Below, one piece after another: positions 33,541-41,023 of a stretch of DNA of 43,180 nt (position 1 is its first letter; each line of letters opens with the position of its first letter). The stretch is from assembly GCA_937927825.1 (NCBI GenBank), contig CALFWV010000026.1, positions 1 through 43,180 of the forward strand, given 5' to 3'. The stretch is from an uncultured Caulobacterales bacterium. Lineage in GTDB: Bacteria; Pseudomonadota; Alphaproteobacteria; Caulobacterales; Maricaulaceae. The notes under the pieces are model-generated. The model saw only the letters and a list, made by a program, of their open reading frames with translations. It had not been told where the DNA came from and did not search any database. A program made the translations under genes and the position numbers.

Positions 33541-33550
33541 AGCCTAAAAC
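33526..33550. repeat. Perfect palindrome over the stops of two convergent genes
   Basis: Arms of 12 bases (GTTTTAGGCTTT at 33526-33537 and AAAGCCTAAAAC at 33539-33550) flank a single T. It contains the dapB stop and the TAG stop of the opposing gene. It may act as a bidirectional terminator, though no T run follows on either side. Confidence 0.75.
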
Positions 33551-34047
33551 GTTTCGCCGTAATCAATATCGCCATAAAGATGTTGGTCCATTTCGAACTG
33601 CAAACTTCCGGGTGCAGTTTGGTGATAGCGCCGAGCCGCCAAATAAGCGATGCTGACCCAGACGGCGATAATCCCGAAAAACAGAAAAAACTGCCAAACC
33701 AAAAATCCCGGTTCAATCACCCGGCTTTGACCGGAGAGATTATAGATAAGGTTCAATCCTGCCTCAAAGCCGAACATAGCGATTGGTGTTGCAATCAAAA
33801 TCGCGAGCATGGCCCCGGCCACGTGTAACGGTCCCCGCGGACCATAGACCCGTCGATAAATCTGCTCGTAAGCCTCGCGGGTCATTGCCCCGGGCATCAT
33901 ATTATTGGCTTGCTTATAGTCATAATCGGCATGAGCATCCCCGCGAACCTGCCGCCACCCTATAAAAGCGCGAACCGCGAATATCAGCGCGATGGTTCCC
34001 ATCAGGACCAAGGCCCACACGAAAGATATACCTTCAAATTTTTGCAT
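33544..34047 (-). CDS. Integral membrane protein, function unknown
   Basis: A 167-aa protein with about three membrane segments (~8-27, ~73-95, ~117-138). Between the first two is a soluble loop with MMPGAMTREAYEQIYRRVYGPRGPLH, a Tyr/Arg-rich helix-like stretch. It ends in a hydrophilic tail (FEMDQHLYGDIDYGETF). No family with known function is recognised; similar genes are expected in related genomes near dapB or nth. It is divergent from the FMN reductase gene. Confidence 0.75.
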   Translation of the reverse strand: MQKFEGISFVWALVLMGTIALIFAVRAFIGWRQVRGDAHADYDYKQANNMMPGAMTREAYEQIYRRVYGPRGPLHVAGAMLAILIATPIAMFGFEAGLNLIYNLSGQSRVIEPGFLVWQFFLFFGIIAVWVSIAYLAARRYHQTAPGSLQFEMDQHLYGDIDYGETF

Positions 34048-34169
34048 AGTTACATTATTACAACGCAGATAAAGTTAATCAAGGCCTCCCCTTCATTCAC
34101 TCCAAAACGTTTGCAGTCCCGTATGTAGGTGGATAGGGCGTGCAGAGTACTGCATAGCCGCCAAGAATA

Positions 34170-34733
34170 ATGCCCGAAAGTGATTTTATGTCTTCTTCTA
34201 CTCCGCCAGTCATTGGCTTTATCTGCGGTTCGCTGCGTGAGGGATCCATCAATAAACGCCTGGAAAAAGCCCTCGTTAAACGTTTCAAACGTGCGGGGGC
34301 AAAAACAACCTCCATTAATCTCGCCGCATATGATCTGCCGCTTTATCATGGGGACTTGGATATGCCCGCAGGCGTGAAGAAGCTGGTCCGTAAGATTAAA
34401 TCCTGTGACGGGGTCGTTGTAGTCAGCCCCGAATATAATGGCGGATTGCCGCCCGTGTTAAAGAACGCGATTGATTGGACATCGACGACCGGCAAGGCTC
34501 ATTTCGAGACGCCTTACTGGGGTATCGCGTCCTGCACGCCCGGGCCCATGAGCGGGATTATGTGTATGCGCCAAGTCAATTATATATTGATGCGCCTGGG
34601 AGCGCATGTCTCCCCGATTCAAGTCGGTGTCGGCAAAGCCCAAGTCGCCTTTGACAGTCAGGGCGAGCTGATTGCAGAACCCTCAGCAACGCTGGCGGAG
34701 TCTCTCATCAAAGATATGCTTGCCCAGATTTAA
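34170..34733 (+). CDS. NADPH-dependent FMN reductase family protein
   Basis: A flavodoxin-like reductase of 187 aa (or 181 from the ATG at 34188; neither start has a strong ribosome-binding site). Motifs are GFICGSLREGSINKRL for the FMN phosphate loop, VVVSPEYNGGLPPVLKNAIDWTS and the GPMSGIMCMRQVNYILMRLG segment. These match the NAD(P)H:quinone/azo or chromate reductase group (ChrR/AzoR-like in the NADPH_dep_FMN_red family), which reduce quinones, dyes or metals with FMN. Its stop overlaps the nth start by one base (TAATG), so the two are likely co-transcribed. Confidence 0.9.
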   Translation: MPESDFMSSSTPPVIGFICGSLREGSINKRLEKALVKRFKRAGAKTTSINLAAYDLPLYHGDLDMPAGVKKLVRKIKSCDGVVVVSPEYNGGLPPVLKNAIDWTSTTGKAHFETPYWGIASCTPGPMSGIMCMRQVNYILMRLGAHVSPIQVGVGKAQVAFDSQGELIAEPSATLAESLIKDMLAQI

Positions 34734-35416
34734 TGGCTGTCAAAGAGAAGCTTTATAAAACACTCCCGCGTCCAAAACTGACCCGGGCGCAGATTGCGGA
34801 AATCTATCGCCGGCTGTCGATTGAGCGCCCCGCTCCGGAAACAGAGCTGGATTACGTCAATCCTTACACTTTAGTTGTCGCCGTTGCCCTGTCTGCGCAA
34901 GCCACCGATGTCGGCGTGAACCGTGCAACCAAGGATCTGTTCCGCATCGCGGATACACCGGAGAAAATGTTGGCGCTGGGCGAAGACGTCGTTCGCGACC
35001 ACATCAAAACCATTGGACTCTATCGCAATAAGGCCAAAAACGTCATCAAGCTCTCCCAGCTTTTGGTTGATGAGTTCAATTCTGAAGTCCCGCAAACCCG
35101 GGAGGAACTGGTTCGTCTGCCCGGCGTGGGCCGTAAGACAGCGAATGTCGTGCTAAATGAAGTCTTTGGCCAGCCAACAATGGCTGTCGACACACATATT
35201 TTCAGAGTCTCGAACCGAACGGGGATGGCTCCAGGGAAAGATCCGTTGGAAGTTGAACTCAACCTTCTGCGCGTGACCCCTGAAGAGTATCTCCACGGCG
35301 GACATCACTGGATCTTGCTTCACGGGCGCTATGTTTGCAAAGCTAGAACCCCGGAATGTTATGCCTGTCCAGTCCAAGACATTTGCCGTTTTTCGAAGAA
35401 AACGCCCGCGCCCTAA
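34733..35416 (+). CDS. nth: Endonuclease III
   Basis: Nth (227 aa) is a DNA glycosylase/AP lyase that removes oxidised pyrimidines. The helix-hairpin-helix LPGVGRKTANVVL carries catalytic Lys135, Asp153 is in VDTHIFRVSNR (same 18-residue spacing as E. coli K120/D138), and the C-terminal 4Fe-4S cluster loop is CKARTPECYACPVQDIC with the C-x6-C-x2-C-x5-C spacing. The length is slightly above the usual 211. It overlaps the FMN reductase stop by one base. Confidence 0.97.
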   Translation: MAVKEKLYKTLPRPKLTRAQIAEIYRRLSIERPAPETELDYVNPYTLVVAVALSAQATDVGVNRATKDLFRIADTPEKMLALGEDVVRDHIKTIGLYRNKAKNVIKLSQLLVDEFNSEVPQTREELVRLPGVGRKTANVVLNEVFGQPTMAVDTHIFRVSNRTGMAPGKDPLEVELNLLRVTPEEYLHGGHHWILLHGRYVCKARTPECYACPVQDICRFSKKTPAP

Positions 35417-35587
35417 AGCTCTCATTTCTTTACGGTTTATTAAGCTTGGTTCAGATTTCAAACTTTCAAAACATCTAACCCTCCTGTTTTAAAGTGTTTT
35501 TTTGAGATGTTTTTATCATAAGCATGCGTCATTATTACACATTCAGAAAGCGTTCATCAGGGGTGTGCCCAGTTATGTGCGGTAAAG

Positions 35588-35602
35588 TTTAGTTAACCTT
35601 AA
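35588..35602. promoter_or_regulatory. Near-match CtrA box upstream of the OmpA-like gene
   Basis: TTTA-GTTAACC-TTAA matches TTAA-N7-TTAA at seven of eight positions, 53 bases before the ATG at 35656. The 239-base gap before this gene also holds an inverted repeat (AAAACATCT / AGATGTTTT near 35466-35512). Confidence 0.35.
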
Positions 35603-35655
35603 TTCGGGGACCGGGTGAAAGCGGCGCGGATTTTCATATTTTGGGGATATCAGTC

Positions 35656-37146
35656 ATGAGATCTTATTTATTCGGCGCTGTTTCAGTGCTCAGCCTACTT
35701 GCAGCTACGTCTGCATCAGCGGACGACCACAACAGCGAAGGCTGGTATCTTCGCGGAAACGCAGGTTATGGCATTCATACAGACATCGATGTCGAAGGCC
35801 AAATCGACAGTTCCTTCCACGGCAATGGCACGCAGAGTGAAGGCAACGCCGGCTATTCTGTTGGTGTCGGCTATGATTTTGGCGACCACTGGCGCGTTGA
35901 AGCGGACATTGACAGCTTAAACACATCTTTGGGCAGCATCAGCCAGACGCCAAATTCAAGCGCGAATCTGCTAACTGAAACAGCGATGCTCAATGCTATA
36001 TATGACTTTGACGGTTTCGGAAATTTCGAACCTTATGTCGGTGCTGGTATCGGCGCGGTCCGGGGTAAAGCCAAGCTTTTTGCTGCTGACTTTGCAGACT
36101 CCGCAGGTGGGCGTGTTGTGAACCCGACCTGTGTCGGATCACGGGCGGCACCTGGCGGTTTAGAGTGCGGCGTCAGCGATTCAGATTTAGGCCTAGGCTT
36201 TCAGTTATTGGCGGGTGCAGGGTATAAACTCTCTGACAATTTGACGTGGGACACACATGCCACTTACCTCAAAGGTTCAGACTTAAAATTGAGCGGGCAA
36301 CAAGCCAACGTTAACACTGGTAACACTGCCTTTACCGACACGGTCGTTGGCGGCATTGGCGCGCTCGCGCTTGTGACGGGTCTTCGTTACACCTTTGGTG
36401 GAAGCAAATCGCCAACAGCTCCTGTCGTATCGACACCTGCGCCGACACCGACATTTGAGTGTTGGGACGGAAATATGGTGTTTAACTCCGGTCAGTGTTT
36501 GCCGAAACCAGAGCCTGTTGTTGAAGTTGTTCCGCAACCTGAACCGGTTCGCCAAACTCAAACGTGCTGGGATGGTTCAATTATGGACATTAGCGCAACT
36601 TGCCCGTCACAACCTGCACCAGAGCCGCTTCCGCAGACATATTCTTGCTGGGATGGTTCCGTGGTTTATGACTTGGCAACATGTCCTGTACAGGCACCCG
36701 TTGTTCAGCAGACAAACCTAAACTTGTGTAGCGAGTCGTCTGTTGCAATCTTTAATGTCCCGGCGAATAAAACGCCGAAGCAAATGCCACGTCTTGGTAC
36801 AATGCCAGAATTTGGCGACAGCCACGGCCTGACCCCATCGCAGTTCTATGACAAGCTCAACGCGCGTTATAATGATAATGCAACGGACAAAGCCTATTTG
36901 AACTACCTGTTCAAATCCATGGGTTACTCCAACGGTTGGTCCGATGCACAACCCTATATGTTCAGCGAAGAGGTTCTTCCTGTTGGAACGCGCGGCCTGT
37001 TGGGTCTCGGTAAGCAGCATCATTATGAATACTCAATCCTGCCAACGAATGACCGGGATCGCCAAGCGTTCCGCATTCAAAGCGCAAATGGGTCGGTCGT
37101 TCACTTCATGAAGACATGTGGTAACTACATGTATGCATGTGAATAG
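35656..37146 (+). CDS. OmpA-like beta-barrel protein with three CWDG repeats and an unrecognised C-terminal domain
   Basis: An outer-membrane protein of 496 aa. The signal peptide (~1-22) ends SASA. Residues ~25-255 form an OmpA-like eight-stranded barrel: GWYLRGNAGYGIHTDIDVEG, SVGVGYDFGDHWRVEADID, FEPYVGAGIGAVRG and VTGLRYTFGG. A Pro/Thr linker carries three CWDG repeats at Cys269, Cys304 and Cys331, each followed ~10 residues on by a second Cys. In related OmpA proteins such repeats lead into the peptidoglycan-binding OmpA domain; here residues ~355-496 are instead a different domain (SHGLTPSQFYDKLNARYNDN, NYLFKSMGYSNGWSDAQPYMFSEEV, ending CGNYMYACE). The ATG at 35656 follows GGGGATA. Two hairpins end the gene. 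Confidence 0.85.
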   Translation: MRSYLFGAVSVLSLLAATSASADDHNSEGWYLRGNAGYGIHTDIDVEGQIDSSFHGNGTQSEGNAGYSVGVGYDFGDHWRVEADIDSLNTSLGSISQTPNSSANLLTETAMLNAIYDFDGFGNFEPYVGAGIGAVRGKAKLFAADFADSAGGRVVNPTCVGSRAAPGGLECGVSDSDLGLGFQLLAGAGYKLSDNLTWDTHATYLKGSDLKLSGQQANVNTGNTAFTDTVVGGIGALALVTGLRYTFGGSKSPTAPVVSTPAPTPTFECWDGNMVFNSGQCLPKPEPVVEVVPQPEPVRQTQTCWDGSIMDISATCPSQPAPEPLPQTYSCWDGSVVYDLATCPVQAPVVQQTNLNLCSESSVAIFNVPANKTPKQMPRLGTMPEFGDSHGLTPSQFYDKLNARYNDNATDKAYLNYLFKSMGYSNGWSDAQPYMFSEEVLPVGTRGLLGLGKQHHYEYSILPTNDRDRQAFRIQSANGSVVHFMKTCGNYMYACE

Positions 37147-37152
37147 AATTAA

Positions 37153-37172
37153 TGAGGGGTGATTGCCCCTCA
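37153..37172 (+). terminator. First hairpin after the OmpA-like gene
   Basis: TGAGGGG / CCCCTCA, perfect 7-bp stem with a 6-base loop, seven bases after the stop. Only a short AT-rich tail (TAATACT) follows, so it may be an RNA-stabilising hairpin instead. Confidence 0.55.
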
Positions 37173-37206
37173 TAATACTCCGCCTCGGCAGAGTTTGACT
37201 GTAGAG

Positions 37207-37235
37207 CCCGCACCGATTTATCGGTTGCGGGTTTT
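37207..37235 (+). terminator. Second hairpin after the OmpA-like gene, Rho-independent type
   Basis: CCCGCACCGA and TCGGTTGCGGG pair with one bulged T, loop TTTA, and TTTTATTGTGTTT follows. This is the more typical terminator of the pair and also separates the gene from the amidohydrolase ending at 37295. Confidence 0.8.
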
Positions 37236-37294
37236 ATTGTGTTTATCGAAAAGATGTCCGGCGTCAGATGACCGCCAAGTTTTGACGCGAAAAT

Positions 37295-38599
37295 TCAGTC
37301 CCGTTTATAAACCACGCCGTCTTTCATCACGAAATCGACGTCTTCGAGTGCGCGGATATCGTCCATTGGGTCCCCATCAACGGCGATAATATCGGCGCGC
37401 TTCCCCACCGATAGGGAGCCGCGATCTTTCGTAATACCGAAAAGTTTCGCATTGCCAATAGTCGCGGCTTGTATCGCCTTCATAGGCGTCAGGCCCCAGT
37501 CGACCATATAGGCAAATTGGCGGCCATTTTGGCCATGAGGATAGACTCCCGCATCAGACCCAAAAGCCAAGTTGACACCTGCCCGTGCGGCGGCTTGGAA
37601 TTTTTCTCTTTGCGCTTTTCCGACCACACGTTCCTTGGCGAGGCTTTCCTCCAGAATACCCGCGGCTTCACCTTCTGAGAGAATATAGTCTGAAACGTAA
37701 ATATCCATCGACAGATAGGTGCCTTTGCGTTTTGCCATGCGCAGACCTTCATCAGAAATAAGACTGGCGTGTTCCACAGAATCGACGCCCGCACGAATAG
37801 CCGTTTCAATCCCCTCCGCGCCATGTGCGTGAACGGCAACTTTCAGGCCGAGCAAATGTGCCTCCTCCACGATGGCTTTCATTTCTTCAAAGCTAAATTG
37901 CTGCGCACCAATTTTTGTCCCCTTCGACAATACGCCGCCCGTCCCGCAGAATTTTATAACTTTGGCTCCATATTTATTGTTTTCTCGAACCTTCGCACGA
38001 ACGGCCCACGGTCCATCTGCGACGCCGCCCGCTTTTGCTTCATACTCAAAGGGCAGAAGATTATTGTCACAATGTCCGCCCGTTATGCCAATAGATCGCC
38101 CTGCCGGAATCATATGCGGTCCCGGAATATCCCCCGCCTCAATTGCATTCATAAGATCAATGTCAGCGAAACCCGGCGCGCCTAGATTTCTGACAGTGGT
38201 AAATCCCGCCATCAGCGTTTTCTCAGCATTTACGACACCCGTTATCGCAGCGCGCGGCGTTGAAACGGTCAGACGTTTATAGCCATGAACAGAAGCATCG
38301 CTGGTGAGATGAACATGAGAGTCACTCAGGCCGGGCAACACCGTCATATTAGACAAGTCTATCAGCTCTGCATTATCGGGGAAACGCGTTTCATCAATCG
38401 TCGCCTTTGGCTCAATCGCCGAAATCAAGCCAGCCTCAATCAGGATCACGCGGTCACGAAGCACTTGGCCCGTCTCAACATCAACCATAGCGCCGGCATG
38501 GATAACTTTCGGAGCGTCCTCCGCAGCAACCGCACCCGCCGAAACTCCAAAAATGAGACCGAGTGACAGGCCGGTCGAGAGGGCGAGATATTTCAACAT
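37295..38599 (-). CDS. Exported metal-dependent amidohydrolase (prolidase/imidazolonepropionase-like)
   Basis: A 434-aa hydrolase of the amidohydrolase superfamily, with a signal peptide (~1-26, LIFGVSAGAVAA) so it acts outside the cytoplasm. Metal ligands are the HVH pair in GLSDSHVHLTSD, a probable carboxylated Lys in AKVIKFCGTGGV, His in VAVHAHGAEG, His in VDSVEHASLI and Asp in FGSDAGVYPHG. This subgroup includes Xaa-Pro/Xaa-Arg dipeptidases and imidazolonepropionase-like enzymes; a peptide substrate is likely given export. The ATG at 38599 is preferred over a GTG at 38620, because the signal peptide then starts correctly. Confidence 0.9.
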   Translation of the reverse strand: MLKYLALSTGLSLGLIFGVSAGAVAAEDAPKVIHAGAMVDVETGQVLRDRVILIEAGLISAIEPKATIDETRFPDNAELIDLSNMTVLPGLSDSHVHLTSDASVHGYKRLTVSTPRAAITGVVNAEKTLMAGFTTVRNLGAPGFADIDLMNAIEAGDIPGPHMIPAGRSIGITGGHCDNNLLPFEYEAKAGGVADGPWAVRAKVRENNKYGAKVIKFCGTGGVLSKGTKIGAQQFSFEEMKAIVEEAHLLGLKVAVHAHGAEGIETAIRAGVDSVEHASLISDEGLRMAKRKGTYLSMDIYVSDYILSEGEAAGILEESLAKERVVGKAQREKFQAAARAGVNLAFGSDAGVYPHGQNGRQFAYMVDWGLTPMKAIQAATIGNAKLFGITKDRGSLSVGKRADIIAVDGDPMDDIRALEDVDFVMKDGVVYKRD

Positions 38600-38735
38600 G
38601 GGTCGACTTTCAAAATTCACTGAGACGCCCTACAAACGGCATTGTTCTTTATTTGTCCAGTCCCCGGAGCGACGGTGGCGAGGCAAAGCGTATGCCGCGC
38701 TTTCCTTCCCGCCGCGAAAACGCCATAGCTAGAAG

Positions 38736-40277
38736 GTGACTGACCAATCTGACATTGTGGGCCCAAATTTTTTAGGTCGACTGGCTCTCATCCTGATTGG
38801 GTTGCTGGCGCTGCGGCTTCTCTTTTTGTTTGTTGCGCCTTGGGGGCTGCACGGCGATGAAGCGCAATATTGGGCCTGGTCGCAAGACCCTGCCTTTGGG
38901 TATTTCTCAAAACCCCCAATGATTGCCTGGGTGATAGGTTTTACAACGGCTATTTTTGGCAACGCTGAATGGGCTGTGCGTCTGTCTGCGCCGTTCCTGC
39001 ACATCGCGACAACGATTATGATTTTTCTGGCTGCGCGGCGTTTCTTTCACACACAGACCGCGTTTTGGGCCGCATTGATTTACACCCTTATGCCCGCCGT
39101 ATGGCTGTCGAGTTTTATCATGAGCACGGATGCGGTTTTATTGCTCTGCTGGGCAGTGGCTCTCCATGGATGGGGATGTCTCCGAGATGGCGGAGGATGG
39201 GGGCGCGTCCTGCAACTCGGTCTCGCCTTGGGTCTGGGACTTCTGTCCAAATATGCGATGGCCTTTATGGTGCCTGTACTTTGTCTGACCGTTTTGTTCG
39301 ACCCGCCCAGCCGAAAAGCCTTGCTCGGGAAAAAAGGTTTCGTTGTCGCTGGCTTGGCAGCGGCGTTACTGGCTCCGAACCTGATGTGGAATGCAGCAAA
39401 TGAGTTTGCGACGATTTCCCATACGGCGGAAAATGCCAATCTGGGCCGGGATTTATTTAATCCCGAAGAAGTCTTGCAATTTTGGGGAGACCAATTCGGC
39501 GTCTTTGGCGTCGTTCCTTTTGCCATGTTATTGTTGGCATTCGTCGCCGTTTTGAAAGGCCGTCTCAACAGTCCCGCGAAATGGTTGGCCGCGCTCTCGG
39601 CCCTACCGCTGTTCGCGATTAGTTTGGAGGCGCTCTTATCGCGCGCCAATGCGAATTGGGCCGTCACCGCCTATATAGCCGCGCCTATCTTGGTCGCCTG
39701 TTGGACCGTACAGTCCCCAAAACGTTTGACATGGTTGAAATGGGGTTTGATTGCACAGACAGCCCTTTGCCTTGGCGTCGGCGGCATCGCCGCGCGTGAA
39801 AAAACTGTAGATGCAGTCGGCGTTAATAATGCGGTGAAAAGATTACGCGCCTGGCCCGAGACGGCGTACGCCGTCAAAGACAGATTGGCAGGCGGGGAGT
39901 ATGCCTATGTTGCGGCAGATAACCGGCTCGTGTTTTATGATTTAAATTATTACCTTCCGGACTTAGACCCCCGAAGAAACAAACTCCATATGATGGTCAA
40001 AATAGCCCAACCATGGGAGCCGACAAAACTCACCATGTGGTCGCTCAATGCTTCGCCCGCACAACATGCGAGCCTGACCCGTGCCTTACCCGATACGGAT
40101 AAGCCCGTGCTTCTCCTGTCTCATCATCACAATTTTGAAGCGTATTTCCGCGAAGATTTTGAAACGCTCACAGAGTTACCACCCATTCAAATTAATCTGG
40201 GGCCGGGTAAAATTCGGGATTTAAAGGTCTTTCGCGGGACCGGATATAAACGCACATCCCGCGAAGATAGAACCTAA
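38736..40277 (+). CDS. GT39/ArnT-like membrane glycosyltransferase
   Basis: A 513-aa integral membrane protein with about eleven membrane segments. The first periplasmic loop carries the catalytic acidic pair D41-E42 in GLHGDEAQYWAWSQDPAFGYFSKPPMIAW, the pattern of PMT_2/ArnT-like transferases that use polyprenyl-phosphate sugars to modify lipids or proteins in the periplasm. The C-terminal part (~375-510) is soluble. The GTG start has AGAAGG just ahead. The sugar and acceptor are unknown; lipid A or another envelope glycolipid is a reasonable guess. Its stop overlaps the opposing msrA by four bases. Confidence 0.88.
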   Translation: MTDQSDIVGPNFLGRLALILIGLLALRLLFLFVAPWGLHGDEAQYWAWSQDPAFGYFSKPPMIAWVIGFTTAIFGNAEWAVRLSAPFLHIATTIMIFLAARRFFHTQTAFWAALIYTLMPAVWLSSFIMSTDAVLLLCWAVALHGWGCLRDGGGWGRVLQLGLALGLGLLSKYAMAFMVPVLCLTVLFDPPSRKALLGKKGFVVAGLAAALLAPNLMWNAANEFATISHTAENANLGRDLFNPEEVLQFWGDQFGVFGVVPFAMLLLAFVAVLKGRLNSPAKWLAALSALPLFAISLEALLSRANANWAVTAYIAAPILVACWTVQSPKRLTWLKWGLIAQTALCLGVGGIAAREKTVDAVGVNNAVKRLRAWPETAYAVKDRLAGGEYAYVAADNRLVFYDLNYYLPDLDPRRNKLHMMVKIAQPWEPTKLTMWSLNASPAQHASLTRALPDTDKPVLLLSHHHNFEAYFREDFETLTELPPIQINLGPGKIRDLKVFRGTGYKRTSREDRT

Positions 40278-40957
40278 CCCTCACCCCAGAGCTTCTGCAG
40301 TCGCTTATCGCGGCCGCAGCCATTGCGGTAATATTTATAGCGCAGAGCGTTCCTCTTGTAATAATCCTGATGATAGGTTTCCGCGTCATAGAATGTCACG
40401 GCCGGCAGGATAGGCGTAACAATTTTATCTGAGAACGGCTTGGTTTCAATGATGTTCGCAAGAGACCCTTCCGCTTCGGCGCGCTGTTCAGGGGTCACGA
40501 AAATCGCGGAGCGATAGCTCGCGCCCTTGTCGCAAAATTGGCCCCGGTCATCCGTTGGATCGATCGTCTTCCAGTAATAATCCACGAGCTGGCGATAGCT
40601 GACAACGGCAGGGTCATAGGTAACTTTGACTGCTTCATAATGGCCTGTGCGGTTTGTGCCGACTTTCTTATAGGTTGGGTTATCCAGCGTCCCGCCCGTG
40701 TAGCCGGAGACAGCTTCGCGGACCCCCGCGATTTTTTCAAAATCAGATTCGGTGCACCAAAAGCATCCGCCCGCAATAATCATTTCCTCCAACCCATCAG
40801 TCCGGATATTTTTAAACGGAGCCTGGGGTCCGGAGGTCGCGGATAGGACTTGTGTTTGCGCGGGCATCTCCGATTTTTCTACGGATTGCGCTGGTGCGCA
40901 GGCATAGACGGAGATGGATAAGATGGCGGTCGCGGCCGCTGTGAGTAAATGTTTCAT
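40274..40957 (-). CDS. msrA: Peptide-methionine (S)-S-oxide reductase, envelope lipoprotein
   Basis: A second MsrA (227 aa). The N-terminus is a lipoprotein signal with lipidation Cys20 (SVYAC), followed by a ~35-residue linker. The catalytic domain begins near residue 55 with Cys65 in AGGCFWCTE; further blocks are VSGYTGG, TGHYEAVKVTYDP, DPTDDRGQFCDKGASYRSAI and the YHQDYYKRNALRYKYY stretch. It should repair oxidised Met in exported proteins; electron supply in the periplasm is unclear, as no MsrB or DsbD-like partner is adjacent. It shares the family but little close sequence with the cytoplasmic MsrA at 19365. Confidence 0.94.
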   Translation of the reverse strand: MKHLLTAAATAILSISVYACAPAQSVEKSEMPAQTQVLSATSGPQAPFKNIRTDGLEEMIIAGGCFWCTESDFEKIAGVREAVSGYTGGTLDNPTYKKVGTNRTGHYEAVKVTYDPAVVSYRQLVDYYWKTIDPTDDRGQFCDKGASYRSAIFVTPEQRAEAEGSLANIIETKPFSDKIVTPILPAVTFYDAETYHQDYYKRNALRYKYYRNGCGRDKRLQKLWGEG

Positions 40958-41023
40958 GATTCTCTAATCCGTGAAAGCACGCGTGAGTTCCAGTCACGTT
41001 GCGGTGTGATATCTGTGAGGCCC

